NCBI GenBank assembly: GCA_934476085.1
Contig: CAKSNE010000015.1
Location: 1 to 47,583 of the forward strand
Length of the DNA: 47,583 nucleotides
Direction of reading: 5' to 3'
Origin: an uncultured Eubacteriales bacterium
Lineage (GTDB): Bacteria; Bacillota; Clostridia; Oscillospirales; Acutalibacteraceae
The position numbers and the translations under genes were made by a program. Numbering within the stretch: position 1 is the first letter of the stretch; each line of letters opens with the position of its first letter. Shown one piece after another: positions 38,252-47,454 of the stretch. A model generated the notes under the pieces. It ran no database searches and was not told the DNA's origin. It was given only the letters and a program-made list of their open reading frames with translations.

Positions 38252-39214
38252 ATGACAATAAAACAACAGGTTTTAAAAGCGCTTGTAAAAAATATGGGTA
38301 AAAGTGTTTCCGGCGAGCAACTCAGTAAGGAACTTTTTTGCTCCAGAAACGCTGTTTGGAAAGCTATAAAATCGCTTGAAAACGATGGTTATGAAATTGA
38401 AGCAACTACCAATAAAGGTTATTGCTTAAAAAATGAGAATGTAACTTTTTCAAGTGTGTTAGTTGAAAAATATTTAAAAACCGAATGTAAGGTTATCGTT
38501 TTAGATGATATTGATTCAACAAATAATTATTTAAAAAAGCTTGCTGAAGACGGCGAAAAAGAAAATACAGTAGTAATTGCAAAACATCAGTCCGGCGGAA
38601 AAGGAAGAATGGGAAGAAGTTTCTTCTCACCAAAAAGCGGATTGTATATGAGTATACTTTTGCGGCCTAACTTTTCTGCTGAAAAATCGCTTTTCATTAC
38701 AACTGCAACAGCGGTAGCGGTAAGTGACGCTATTGATAGTTTAAGTGATAAAAGTTCAAGCATAAAATGGGTTAATGATGTATTTATTGATTCAAAAAAA
38801 GTTTGTGGAATTTTAACCGAAGCTTCAATTGATTTTGAAACAAGCGGGCTTTCTTATGCGGTTGTCGGATTGGGTGTTAATCTTTATCATCCTGCTGATG
38901 GTTTTCCCGAGGATATAAAAAATATTGCGGGAACAGTTTTTGACAGCGAGATAAGCGGAGATGAAAAAGCTAAATTTGCCGCTGAAATTATAAATGGATT
39001 TTTTAATATTTATAATAATTTTGAAAATAGCGATTTTATGAAAAGATATAAAAGCAAATCGTTTATTTTAGGCAAAAAAATCAATGTAATTAAAGGCGAT
39101 AAAAAAATTCCTGCTACTGCTATTGATATTGATGATGAAGCAAGACTTTTAGTAGAATATGAAACCGGCGAGCGTGAAAGTTTGTTTTCAGGCGAAGTCA
39201 GCATAAAATTATGA
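38252..39214 (+). CDS. birA: Bifunctional biotin-protein ligase and biotin operon repressor
   Basis: A 320-residue cytoplasmic protein. The N-terminal winged helix (about 1-60: SGEQLSKELFCSRNAVWKAIKSL is split as GEQLSKELF and SRNAVWKAIKSL) binds DNA; the catalytic domain makes biotinyl-AMP with the loop SGGKGRMGRSFFSP, lysine in IKWVNDVFI and KKVCGILTE; a C-terminal SH3-like cap ends the protein. It attaches biotin to acetyl-CoA carboxylase and other carriers and represses its own promoter. GGTGA precedes the ATG. Directly followed by bioY. Confidence 0.97.
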   Translation: MTIKQQVLKALVKNMGKSVSGEQLSKELFCSRNAVWKAIKSLENDGYEIEATTNKGYCLKNENVTFSSVLVEKYLKTECKVIVLDDIDSTNNYLKKLAEDGEKENTVVIAKHQSGGKGRMGRSFFSPKSGLYMSILLRPNFSAEKSLFITTATAVAVSDAIDSLSDKSSSIKWVNDVFIDSKKVCGILTEASIDFETSGLSYAVVGLGVNLYHPADGFPEDIKNIAGTVFDSEISGDEKAKFAAEIINGFFNIYNNFENSDFMKRYKSKSFILGKKINVIKGDKKIPATAIDIDDEARLLVEYETGERESLFSGEVSIKL

Positions 39215-39223
39215 GGTGAAAAT

Positions 39224-39778
39224 ATGAAAAAAGGTTTAAGTGTAAAAGATATGGTGCTTTGTGCATTGTTTGCGGCAATTTGTTGCGTTTGCAGTATTAT
39301 TACTGTTCCAACAGGTATTGTTCCGGTAACTCTCGGTACATTTGGAATTATGGTAACAGCTATGATTTTAGGAACAAAGCGTGGAATCATTTCGGTTGCC
39401 CTATTTATTATTTTAGGTGCAATCGGACTTCCTGTTTTTTCAAATATGGCAGGCGGTATCGGTGTTTTAGCAGGTCCAACCGGCGGTTATATTTATTCTT
39501 ACATATTAATGGTGCCGATTATAGGTTTAGCTTCTAAATGTTTAAATAAAACACTTTCAAGCGGTATGTTTACTTTTCTTGGTTGCCTAGCCGCTTTAGC
39601 TGTTTGCTATATTGTAGGTACTGCTCATTTTATGGTAGTTATGAATTATGTTAATGATAAACCTTATTCATTGTGGGCTGCATTAGGTACTTGTGTTTTC
39701 CAATTCATCCCGTTTGATATTGCAAAAGCAATTATTGCAATTATTATTGCTCCTAGATTAAAACCATTATGTGAATAG
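39224..39778 (+). CDS. bioY: Biotin transporter BioY (ECF S component)
   Basis: A 184-residue membrane protein with about six helices. It shows the BioY pattern VPTGIVPVTLGTFGIMVTA, GLPVFSNMAGGIGVLAGPTGGYI (split as GLPVFSNMAGG and LAGPTGGYI) and FDIAKAIIAI. It captures biotin for import and starts 9 bp after birA behind GAGGTGA; both are under the BirA-type operator. As for thiT, no ECF module genes are nearby. Confidence 0.96.
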   Translation: MKKGLSVKDMVLCALFAAICCVCSIITVPTGIVPVTLGTFGIMVTAMILGTKRGIISVALFIILGAIGLPVFSNMAGGIGVLAGPTGGYIYSYILMVPIIGLASKCLNKTLSSGMFTFLGCLAALAVCYIVGTAHFMVVMNYVNDKPYSLWAALGTCVFQFIPFDIAKAIIAIIIAPRLKPLCE

Positions 39779-39792
39779 TTTTTTATAGTTTT

Positions 39793-39829
39793 AAAGGCTT
39801 CTGAATTGATTTTCAGGAGCCTTTAATTT
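39793..39829 (+). terminator. Terminator of birA-bioY
   Basis: AAAGGCTTCTGAA (39793-39805) pairs with TTCAGGAGCCTTT (39812-39824) with one wobble; T-rich tail. Confidence 0.87.
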
Positions 39830-39910
39830 ATGTGTAAAGCTATTGTATTGGCTAATTTGCACAATTTTAAATTAAAGATTTGTGCATTATATAGTTTTTG
39901 AAAAATCAAG

Positions 39911-39939
39911 TTGAATTTTAAAGATTGTTTTGATATAAT
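39911..39939 (+). promoter_or_regulatory. Sigma-A promoter of the large surface protein gene
   Basis: TTGAAT (39911-39916), a 17-bp spacer and a perfect TATAAT (39934-39939), about 67 bp before the ATG at 40006. Confidence 0.75.
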
Positions 39940-40005
39940 TATTTATGTATAAAGGGGCTTTGTTCCTTGAAAGTTATTTATGAATTTTTTGTAGGAGGCT
40001 TAAAA

Positions 40006-42897
40006 ATGAAAAATTCTAAGAGAATGCTTTGTTTGGTTTTAGCCATAGTTGTTATGCTAGGATCAATGGGTTTAGTTTCTGCATTTGCTGAAACACAGTC
40101 CGGTTCATCCAGCACAACAAACTTAAAAGGCACTACAATCGAAGCAAAAAAGTATAAAGAAAATAGTAACAATTCTGAATCAAAATACTTTTTGAAATTT
40201 TCTGAAAGTGATTTGAAAACACCAAAACTTTTGTCTTGTGACGAAATGACAACTTTGTTTGGTGAAAAAACAGATGTTACAGCTGAAGAATTTGTTTGTA
40301 AAGAGAATATAACTAATAATACTAAGGGCTCTTCAGCAAAATTAAATAGTGATAGTTCAATTACTATGACTAAATCAGGTGATCAATACGGTACTAACCT
40401 TGAAATCCCTGTTACTGATGAAATGAAAGAAGCTTATAAAAATGCTTCTGATAAGTCATTGATTATCTCTTATTATTTGACAAAGGCTGCTGTACCTTCA
40501 GGTACTAATGCAGGTGAATTTACTGATTGTCAATTTAGAGTTTATACAAGATTTAAAAATGCTTATGAAGAAAATAAATCCGGCGTTGTCTATAAAAGAT
40601 ATATTAAATCTTCAACTATAGGCAAAAATGCTTATGAGTGTTATCAACAGAATCTTAATAAATCTTTTAATTTAGTTGATGCTAAAGGTAATGTTCTTGA
40701 AAATCTTGACGATGTTGAAAGCCTTATTTTCTCACTTTATAATTTTACCGAAGTTGATGCTTCTATTGAAGTTTCAAGCATTTTATTTGAAGGCACTCCT
40801 TCAATCAAAGAATTCCAAAACCCTACTCCTGCTAAAGTTGGCGAGGCTGTATCTATGACAGATTGGTCTAGATACTACTTTAAATCAGGATTTGGTGATG
40901 TTCCTAATACTGTTAAGTATTCTTCCGAAGGCGGATATGTTGCATCTAAGTATAAAACAATGAGAAATTCCGGTTGGGCTTATTTTAATAATGAAGCTGA
41001 ACTTACTAACAGACAGATTAATTTGTTCTTTAACCTTAACAGAGATGCGTTTAACAAAGCTATTGTTTCTGCTAACCAAGAAGGCGGAGATCATAAGTTA
41101 ACTATTACCGGTATGTTCCCGAAAATTCAGGATACAAATAATAAATCAATGGTTGCTGAGTTACAGATTCAGTTTTACACTTATGACGGTCAAAGCATTA
41201 CTCCTGTTCAAAAATGGGTAGAACCTGGTAAAGAATTCAAATTTGAAATTGATACTACAAATATTACTGTAAACTCAGTTAAGTATTTAAAAATAGCTTT
41301 AATGGCATTCTGGAAATATGATCCTGCTGATGATAAATTCTATGATATTGACCAAGCTAAGAAATATGATAAAGACGGTAATCTTTTAACTCCTAAATAT
41401 GATGAAGGCGGATCTTTATTAGGCTATGATAACGGTAAGAGCTCTGAACTTTTAACAGAAAATGATGTTAAAAAAGTTACAGCAAACTGTTCTGATGGCA
41501 GAAAAGAAGTTGATGTTACTTCAAGATTAAGTTCATTAACAAGAAGAGTTATGAAAAATGTTGAATGTTTCGTATCTCCTTTCTATGCCGGTAAAGCTGC
41601 ATCATCTACTCCTACAGCCGCTACAACAACAGCTGTAACCGATGACGGTGATTACAAATATGCCGGTTATCATTTCTATGACTTTACTGAGCAAGCTTAC
41701 AGCGAATTTTATGGTTTGTATTCTCATGCTTCTTTCGCTAACTTCTTATATGAAGATTATTATAATCAATATGAAGTTATTGATAAAAAATATGATACAG
41801 ACGGTACTAAACAAGGCTTTAAAAATGCTACACCTACTAAAGTAGATGCAGATGACAAGTATAAAGCAGACTTTGCAGAAGCAAAATCATTAGTATCAAA
41901 TGGTTATCAATTTGAGCTTAACAGCCCATATCCTAGAACACAAAAACAACATCAAGCTAGTTTCTATATTAGCGGTAAAGATGAAGATGCTGATAGACAG
42001 AAGGCAAGCTCAGAACATATTTCAATGCCTGCTCAAAATGAGAAGTATGATTTCAGCGAGCAGATGAAAAACGGTTTGAAATATGCTAAAGAAAATCCTG
42101 ATCCAACTAAAAAAGGTAAGCTGGCTATTGACGTTTATGTTATAAATAATGTTCACGGTTATAAAAATATTTATAACTCAACTTATAAAGCTTGGTGCCA
42201 GAAAAATGGTAAAAAGGTAGAAAATGAATATTCACCTGTTCAAGTTCAGCTTAACATTGCTGCTACTTCAGGCGGTGAAGATGCATCAGTACAAGCATAC
42301 AGCTTCCTTCAAGTCGGTCAGAAGAAGACTCTTTATGTAGATGTTTCTGAATTGGAATTTGAAGATATCAATAGCATCTCTGTTCAAGCTCAAAACTATG
42401 CTAATATGGCTAACAAAGAGCAAGGCGGCGATGATGGTTTGTGTGGTATTACTGATACACAGGTAAGAATTTCTGCTGTTTATATTCCTGGTAATAAAAA
42501 CACTGACCTTACTACAACTGTTAATGTTACAAGACCATTTAACTTAAGCGACGCTAAAAAGATTAAGAAATTGTATGATGCACTTCCTGGTCTTAAAGTA
42601 AGCGACTATAAAACAATGGCTGATTACAAAAAATTGAGCAATTTCATCAAAGCTTGGACAAAAGCTTCTGAAGCTACTCAAAAATATTGTGAAGAAAAAT
42701 ACGGTATTGATTATAGTAAAATCGGTATGCTTGAAGCAGATGTTTATGAAAAACTATTTGGTTCAGGAGCCGGCGATGATAGTAATGGCGGCACAAGCCC
42801 GGGAACAGGCGATATTGCATTCCCAATGTTATCACTTGTTGTAGCTGGTCTTGCAGGCTATGTAATCGTTAAAACAAGAAAAAAGAAAAGCGTTTAA
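40006..42897 (+). CDS. Large sortase-type wall-anchored surface protein, function unknown
   Basis: A 963-residue protein. I start at the ATG at 40006 (MKNSKRMLCLVLAIVVML), 7 nt after AGGAGG; upstream in-frame codons lie before that site. A signal peptide (about 1-28) is followed by roughly 900 residues rich in Tyr, Asn, Asp and Thr with at least three similar beta-type segments, for example IEVSSILFEG, YLKIALMAFW and VRISAVYIPG. The C-terminus has SPGTGD, a hydrophobic helix and RKKKSV, the layout of a cell-wall sorting signal with a non-LPXTG motif. I do not recognise a catalytic domain. Carbohydrate binding or adhesion is plausible. Strong signals for expression are present. Confidence 0.78.
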   Translation: MKNSKRMLCLVLAIVVMLGSMGLVSAFAETQSGSSSTTNLKGTTIEAKKYKENSNNSESKYFLKFSESDLKTPKLLSCDEMTTLFGEKTDVTAEEFVCKENITNNTKGSSAKLNSDSSITMTKSGDQYGTNLEIPVTDEMKEAYKNASDKSLIISYYLTKAAVPSGTNAGEFTDCQFRVYTRFKNAYEENKSGVVYKRYIKSSTIGKNAYECYQQNLNKSFNLVDAKGNVLENLDDVESLIFSLYNFTEVDASIEVSSILFEGTPSIKEFQNPTPAKVGEAVSMTDWSRYYFKSGFGDVPNTVKYSSEGGYVASKYKTMRNSGWAYFNNEAELTNRQINLFFNLNRDAFNKAIVSANQEGGDHKLTITGMFPKIQDTNNKSMVAELQIQFYTYDGQSITPVQKWVEPGKEFKFEIDTTNITVNSVKYLKIALMAFWKYDPADDKFYDIDQAKKYDKDGNLLTPKYDEGGSLLGYDNGKSSELLTENDVKKVTANCSDGRKEVDVTSRLSSLTRRVMKNVECFVSPFYAGKAASSTPTAATTTAVTDDGDYKYAGYHFYDFTEQAYSEFYGLYSHASFANFLYEDYYNQYEVIDKKYDTDGTKQGFKNATPTKVDADDKYKADFAEAKSLVSNGYQFELNSPYPRTQKQHQASFYISGKDEDADRQKASSEHISMPAQNEKYDFSEQMKNGLKYAKENPDPTKKGKLAIDVYVINNVHGYKNIYNSTYKAWCQKNGKKVENEYSPVQVQLNIAATSGGEDASVQAYSFLQVGQKKTLYVDVSELEFEDINSISVQAQNYANMANKEQGGDDGLCGITDTQVRISAVYIPGNKNTDLTTTVNVTRPFNLSDAKKIKKLYDALPGLKVSDYKTMADYKKLSNFIKAWTKASEATQKYCEEKYGIDYSKIGMLEADVYEKLFGSGAGDDSNGGTSPGTGDIAFPMLSLVVAGLAGYVIVKTRKKKSV

Positions 42898-42928
42898 TAA
42901 ATAAACACTTTAACAATTAAATAAAATT

Positions 42929-42966
42929 AAAACGCAATGTTCAATTTGAACATTGCGTTTTTTTTT
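42929..42966. terminator. Terminator between the surface protein and the convergent regulator
   Basis: AAAACGCAATGTTCAA (42929-42944) pairs with TTGAACATTGCGTTTT (42946-42961), a perfect stem followed by T; A/T runs on both sides allow use from both strands. Confidence 0.92.
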
Positions 42967-42985
42967 CTGTAATAATATAATCTAA

Positions 42986-44098
42986 TTAAATTTTTTCTTT
43001 TATTTTTAAAATTAAGTTTTTAAATCTGTCATCATCACGCAGAAAATCATAGCGTTCTTGGGTGAGTTTGTCATATGTAAGGTTTAAATGACTGCCTGTA
43101 TAGTTCTTTGTAGCAAGCATAGGATCTTCACAATAATTTAAAAACAAAAGCGATGTGTGCTTATATGGCTTGTTTTGAGCAATATATTCGCAAAATTTTA
43201 TCGAATAATTAACTGAACATTCAAGATACTTTAAAGTTTCATCAGCCATTTTGCAATTAGCATAACACGCACCAATAATTCGATATAAATCTGCAAGATT
43301 AACGTTTACAAAGCCGTAATCACCATCTTCATAAATCAATTCAATCATTTTTATAATCTTTTTTAGAATGTCAATCCTTTGCCAAAAATCATATGGTGTC
43401 TTTTCATTACGATACTCAATATCGGCAAGCAACATCATATAATTTATAAGATTGTTAAATGTTGAATCAATCACATTCATCTCGTTTTGAATAAGTTCTG
43501 CACCTTCTAAAATATAGTTTTTATTATGCCCGACAGACATAAATTCTTCTGGCAATTTATTAACCCATTCAATCGCTTTTTTATGTTCGCCTAGTTCTTC
43601 GTAACTGCGTGAAATATAGGTAATGTACCGGCATTTCGCTTTTATATCGTCGGTTACATCTAAGTGACGCATACAAAGTTTTATCGTTTCGTTAAGCCAT
43701 TGATTTTTGCCTTGTTTACTGTCAAGATAAGAGTAAGCGTATGTATCTTCTGCTATATATAACTGAACATCTTTATCATTTGGATATTTCTCATACATTT
43801 CCTTTGAAAGTTCATATACTTTCTCGCATTGCCCGTTGTGAAGATATTTCTGTCGCTTTTTATAATAGTTTTCTAGTTCTTCTTTGCTTCTTTCAAAATT
43901 CGTGCCAAGCAAAGAATCAACAGTTGTTGAATAAAGCCTTGCAATTAACGGTAGCATCATAATATCAGGAAAAGTGTTTCCGCACTCCCAGCGTGATACA
44001 GATTGAACCGAACAATTTAAGAATTCAGCAACCTGTTCTTGCGTGAATTTTTTAGATAAACGCAATTTTTTTAAATTTTCACTAAAATTAAATTTCAT
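42986..44098 (-). CDS. XRE-family transcriptional regulator with TPR-like sensor domain
   Basis: A 370-residue protein. The N-terminal helix-turn-helix (about 8-64) reads LRLSKKFTQEQVAEFLNCS and SVSRWECGNTFPDIMML. The remaining 300 residues are all-helical and resemble tetratricopeptide repeats (YAYSYLDSKQGKNQW, YEELGEHKKAIEWVNKLP, ACYANCKMADETLKYLE), as in peptide- or stress-responsive regulators of Firmicutes. AAGGAG precedes the start. A 12-bp palindrome lies just after its -10 element, suggesting autoregulation. The target genes and ligand are unknown; the neighbouring surface protein is a candidate only by position. Confidence 0.88.
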   Translation of the reverse strand: MKFNFSENLKKLRLSKKFTQEQVAEFLNCSVQSVSRWECGNTFPDIMMLPLIARLYSTTVDSLLGTNFERSKEELENYYKKRQKYLHNGQCEKVYELSKEMYEKYPNDKDVQLYIAEDTYAYSYLDSKQGKNQWLNETIKLCMRHLDVTDDIKAKCRYITYISRSYEELGEHKKAIEWVNKLPEEFMSVGHNKNYILEGAELIQNEMNVIDSTFNNLINYMMLLADIEYRNEKTPYDFWQRIDILKKIIKMIELIYEDGDYGFVNVNLADLYRIIGACYANCKMADETLKYLECSVNYSIKFCEYIAQNKPYKHTSLLFLNYCEDPMLATKNYTGSHLNLTYDKLTQERYDFLRDDDRFKNLILKIKEKI

Positions 44099-44121
44099 AA
44101 AATCTACTCCTTAAATTGTTT

Positions 44122-44167
44122 ATCGGATCCGATGATTTAATTATACTTAAAATTAAAAACAATGCAA
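44122..44167 (-). promoter_or_regulatory. Promoter of the XRE/TPR gene with a palindromic operator candidate
   Basis: On the minus strand TTGCAT (44162-44167), a 16-bp spacer and TATAAT (44140-44145) form the promoter. ATCGGATCCGAT (44122-44133), a perfect 12-bp palindrome, lies 6 bp downstream and covers the transcription start. Confidence 0.6.
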
Positions 44168-44203
44168 CATCTCATTTTGCGATATATGTATTAAAAAATG
44201 AGA

Positions 44204-44231
44204 AAAGCGACAAGGTGACACCTTGTCGCTT
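44204..44231 (-). terminator. Terminator of dapL
   Basis: AAGCGACAAGGTG (44205-44217) pairs with CACCTTGTCGCTT (44219-44231); on the minus strand T follow. Confidence 0.82.
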
Positions 44232-44249
44232 GAAATTGTACTAATTTAC

Positions 44250-45428
44250 TTATTTTAAAAGTTTTTTAATTCTTTCAACTGCTTCAATTGTGTTTGCTCT
44301 GTCGCCAAATGCGGTTAAACGGAAGTAACCTTCGCCGTTTTTACCGAATCCCGAACCAGGAGTACCAACAACGTTAGCCTTTTCAAGAAGCAAATCAAAG
44401 AAGTCCCAAGATTTCATATTGTTAGGGCATTTCAACCAAATATATGGTGAGTTTTTACCGCCTGTATAGTAAATGCCAAGTTCATCCATAGCTTGCGAAA
44501 TAATTCTGGCGTTTTCTTGATAATAAGCAATGTTTTCTTTAATCTGTTTTTGTCCTTCTTCAGAGAAAACAGCAGCAGCACCACACTGAACAGGCCAAGA
44601 TACACCGTTAAATTTAGTTGCCTGACGGCGATACCAAGTAGCGTAAATGTTATGTCCGTCACGCTCTAATTCTTTAGGAATAATTGTGTAACCGCAACGA
44701 GTACCTGTAAATCCTGCGGTTTTTGAAAGTGAGCACATTTCAATAGCGCAAGTTCTTGCACCTTCGATTGCATAAATTGAACGAGGTAAATCTTCTGTGA
44801 TAAATGCTTCATAAGCTGAGTCATAAAGAATGATTGCATCGTTTTTATTAGCGTAATCAACCCATTTTTTAAGTTGTTCTGCGGTGTATGCCGAACCGGT
44901 TGGGTTGTTTGGTGAACAAAGATAAATAATGTCTGCGTGAACATTTTCATCAGGCATAGCGGCAAAGCCGTTTTCTTCAGTAGAATCAGCGTAAATTACT
45001 TCTCTGCCTGCCATAATGTTTGAATCAACATAAACAGGGTAAACAGGGTCAGTAACCAAAACAACATTGTCTTTACCAAAAATATCGCCAATGTTACCGC
45101 AATCTGATTTAGCACCGTCTGAAATAAAAATTTCATCAGCGTTAACTGTAACACCAAAGCCTTTGTAATAATCAGCAACAGCCTGTCTTACAAATTCGTA
45201 ACCCTCATAGTCAGGATAACCTTTAAAAGTTTCTTTTTTGCCGAGTTCGTCAGCACCTTTTTTCATTGCTTCAACAACAACAGGTGCGAGTGGCAAAGTA
45301 ACATCACCGATACCAAGTTTAATTACAGGAGCATCAGGATTTTCTTTAATAAATTTGTTTGTTCTTGCGGCAACTTCTGCAAAGAGATAGTTAGGTACAA
45401 GATTGTCAAAGTTTCTATTGATTTTCAT
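44250..45428 (-). CDS. dapL: LL-diaminopimelate aminotransferase
   Basis: A 392-residue PLP enzyme that converts tetrahydrodipicolinate directly to LL-diaminopimelate for lysine and peptidoglycan, bypassing the acyl-intermediate route. It starts at the ATG at 45428 (MKINRNFDNL), as in the family; a TTG one codon earlier is the alternative. Marks are KLGIGDVTLPLAPVVVEA, FKGYPDYEGYEFVRQAVADYY (split as FKGYPDYEGYEF), ISDGAKSDCGN, SPNNPTGSAYT and the PLP lysine in SLSKTAGFTGTRCGY. AAAGGA lies 13 bp upstream. It is separated from pyrG by a terminator. The same tetrahydrodipicolinate pathway branch feeds DpaAB. Confidence 0.97.
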   Translation of the reverse strand: MKINRNFDNLVPNYLFAEVAARTNKFIKENPDAPVIKLGIGDVTLPLAPVVVEAMKKGADELGKKETFKGYPDYEGYEFVRQAVADYYKGFGVTVNADEIFISDGAKSDCGNIGDIFGKDNVVLVTDPVYPVYVDSNIMAGREVIYADSTEENGFAAMPDENVHADIIYLCSPNNPTGSAYTAEQLKKWVDYANKNDAIILYDSAYEAFITEDLPRSIYAIEGARTCAIEMCSLSKTAGFTGTRCGYTIIPKELERDGHNIYATWYRRQATKFNGVSWPVQCGAAAVFSEEGQKQIKENIAYYQENARIISQAMDELGIYYTGGKNSPYIWLKCPNNMKSWDFFDLLLEKANVVGTPGSGFGKNGEGYFRLTAFGDRANTIEAVERIKKLLK

Positions 45429-45463
45429 CAAACATCAATTCCTTTCGTTTTAATTTAGGCAAA

Positions 45464-45485
45464 AAGCCGAGCGTAAACTCGGCTT
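45464..45485 (-). terminator. Terminator of pyrG
   Basis: AAGCCGAG (45464-45471), loop CGTAAA and CTCGGCTT (45478-45485), followed on the minus strand by five T. Confidence 0.85.
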
Positions 45486-45490
45486 AAATT

Positions 45491-47092
45491 TTAGTCTTTA
45501 TTTTCTTTTGATGCTTTAACAAATGCTTTGAAAAGCGGATGAGCACGGTTTGGACGAGATTTAAATTCAGGGTGATACTGAACTGCAACAAAGAAATCGT
45601 TAGCAGGAATTTCAACTGCTTCAACAAGACGTGAATCAGGCGAAGTACCTGTGATTTTCATACCGTATTTCTCAACTTGCTCTCTAAAGTCATTGTTAAA
45701 CTCATATCTATGGCGATGGCGTTCTTGAATAAGGTCTTGTTCATAAGCCTCTTTCATTTTAGAGCCATCTTTAATTTTACAAGGATAAGCACCAAGACGC
45801 ATAGTACCGCCTTTTGGAATGTTACCCTGTTGGTCAGGCATAAGTGCGATAACATTATTGTTGCCATCAGGAGTAAACTCGCTGGAATTAGCGTCTGAAA
45901 GATTAAGAACATGACGGGCAAATTCAATAACTGCGGTCTGCATACCGAGACAAATGCCAAAGTAAGGAATGTTATTAACTCTTGCATATTTAGCGGTGCA
46001 AATTTTGCCTTCAATACCTCTATCGCCAAATCCACCCGGAACTAAAAGTCCATCATATTTTGATAAGTATTTTTCAGCAGTTTCATCTGTGATTTTTTCA
46101 GCGTCAACCCAGCCGATTTCAACTGTAACGCCGTTTTCATAGCCGGCATGGCGAAGAGCCTCGGCAACTGATAGGTAAGCGTCGTGAAGACCAACATATT
46201 TACCAACGATAGCAATGTTAACGGTGTCTTTGCAACCGTTAATTCTATCTAACATTTCATACCATTCGTTCATATCAGGTGCTTTTGTTTCAATGTTTAA
46301 CTCACGGCAAACAATGTCTGATAAGTGGCTTTCTTCGAGCATAAGCGGAGCTTGATAAAGCACAGGAACAGTAATATTTTGAATAACACAGTCAGGTTTA
46401 ACATTACAGAATAATGAAATTTTCTGACGAATAGTGTCAGGCATTGGAATATCACATCTTGCAATGATAAGGTCAGGCATAATGCCGAGTGACTGTAATT
46501 CTCTAACAGAGTGTTGAGTTGGTTTTGATTTTAATTCATCAGAGCCCGGAATGTAAGGAACAAGAGTTACATGCATAAATAAGCAGTTTTCTTTGCCAAC
46601 TTCCAAAGATACCTGACGAATAGCCTCTAAGAACGGTTGAGACTCAATGTCGCCTGTTGTACCGCCAATTTCGGTGATAACAACATCAGCGTCAGTTTCT
46701 TTACCAACAGTATATATAAATGATTTAATTTCATTAGTGATATGCGGAATAACCTGAACAGTTTTGCCAAGGTATTCACCCTGTCGCTCTTTGTTCAAAA
46801 CATTCCAATAAACCTTACCGGTAGTAAGGTTAGAAAACTTATTCAAATTTTCATCAATAAATCTTTCATAGTGACCAAGGTCAAGGTCAGTTTCAGCACC
46901 GTCTTCGGTAACATAAACCTCACCGTGTTCATAAGGATTCATAGTACCCGGATCAACATTTATATAAGGGTCTAATTTTTGTGCGGCAACCTTAATACCT
47001 CTTGCTTTAAGAAGTCTGCCGAGCGAAGCGGCTGTGATACCTTTACCAAGTCCGGAAACAACGCCTCCGGTTACAAAGATATATTTTGCCAT
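45491..47092 (-). CDS. pyrG: CTP synthase
   Basis: A 533-residue cytoplasmic enzyme that aminates UTP to CTP with glutamine and ATP. I start at the ATG at 47092 (MAKYIFVTGGVVSGLGKG), the family start, with AAAGGA 12 bp upstream; the GTG further up overlaps that site. The synthase domain shows the P-loop GGVVSGLGKGITAASLG and DPYINVDPGTMNP; the C-terminal glutamine amidotransferase has PGGFGDRG, the nucleophile Cys in FGICLGMQ and the His-Glu pair in QYHPEFKSRP. All catalytic residues are present. It has its own promoter and terminator. Confidence 0.98.
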   Translation of the reverse strand: MAKYIFVTGGVVSGLGKGITAASLGRLLKARGIKVAAQKLDPYINVDPGTMNPYEHGEVYVTEDGAETDLDLGHYERFIDENLNKFSNLTTGKVYWNVLNKERQGEYLGKTVQVIPHITNEIKSFIYTVGKETDADVVITEIGGTTGDIESQPFLEAIRQVSLEVGKENCLFMHVTLVPYIPGSDELKSKPTQHSVRELQSLGIMPDLIIARCDIPMPDTIRQKISLFCNVKPDCVIQNITVPVLYQAPLMLEESHLSDIVCRELNIETKAPDMNEWYEMLDRINGCKDTVNIAIVGKYVGLHDAYLSVAEALRHAGYENGVTVEIGWVDAEKITDETAEKYLSKYDGLLVPGGFGDRGIEGKICTAKYARVNNIPYFGICLGMQTAVIEFARHVLNLSDANSSEFTPDGNNNVIALMPDQQGNIPKGGTMRLGAYPCKIKDGSKMKEAYEQDLIQERHRHRYEFNNDFREQVEKYGMKITGTSPDSRLVEAVEIPANDFFVAVQYHPEFKSRPNRAHPLFKAFVKASKENKD

Positions 47093-47166
47093 TTTATATA
47101 CCAGTCCTTTCACATCTTTATTGATGAAAAATCATATTTCCCTTGTTTTTTCAACACTTATAAATC

Positions 47167-47195
47167 ATTATACTATAAATTCGCGATAACTTCAA
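47167..47195 (-). promoter_or_regulatory. Sigma-A promoter of pyrG
   Basis: On the minus strand TTGAAG (47190-47195), a 17-bp spacer and a perfect TATAAT (47167-47172), about 75 bp upstream of the ATG. The leader does not show the GGGC initial run of B. subtilis pyrG at the expected start, though this was judged by eye. Confidence 0.65.
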
Positions 47196-47219
47196 TATCT
47201 AAATTCGACTTTTTTTATT

Positions 47220-47258
47220 TTTTAGTTCCGAACCCACTGGGTTTTAGTTCCGCACCCA
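47220..47258 (+). repeat. Two-copy 17-bp direct repeat
   Basis: TTTTAGTTCCGAACCCA (47220-47236) and TTTTAGTTCCGCACCCA (47242-47258) match at 16 of 17 positions with a 22-bp period. Confidence 0.75.
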
Positions 47259-47397
47259 TAAAGTTTTGTTGGAATTTGTATGCTAACTCACCCTAACAGT
47301 TGGGTTTGGGTACTACAAAATCGCATATTTATCATTGTAGGGCGGGGGCTTAGCTAAACGCCGTTCATCTTTCGAGTGAAAAATAATTTATATATTA

Positions 47398-47414
47398 ACA
47401 CGCTTTATGCGTGT
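47398..47414 (-). terminator. Possible terminator of the partial right-edge gene
   Basis: ACACGC (47398-47403), loop of 5 and GCGTGT (47409-47414). On the minus strand it stands 41 bp after the stop of the partial gene, but the T tract after it is weak and mixed with A. Confidence 0.4.
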
Positions 47415-47454
47415 AAAAAAGCATATCAAGTCACAATCAGCATTATGACGCTTT

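Larger units (their letters stand above)
47196..47454. other. Intergenic region without a recognisable gene; short repeats
   Basis: Upstream of the pyrG promoter the DNA holds a direct repeat (47220-47258), AACCC-ACT-GGGTT, a G-rich patch near 47338-47349 and the hairpin at 47398-47414. All frames are interrupted by stops. It resembles a degenerate dispersed repeat rather than a gene. Confidence 0.5.

Noticed and set aside
46979..47296. Plus-strand open frame of 105 codons opposite the pyrG start
   Set aside because: It overlaps the conserved pyrG N-terminus and promoter and has no ribosome site or recognisable motif.
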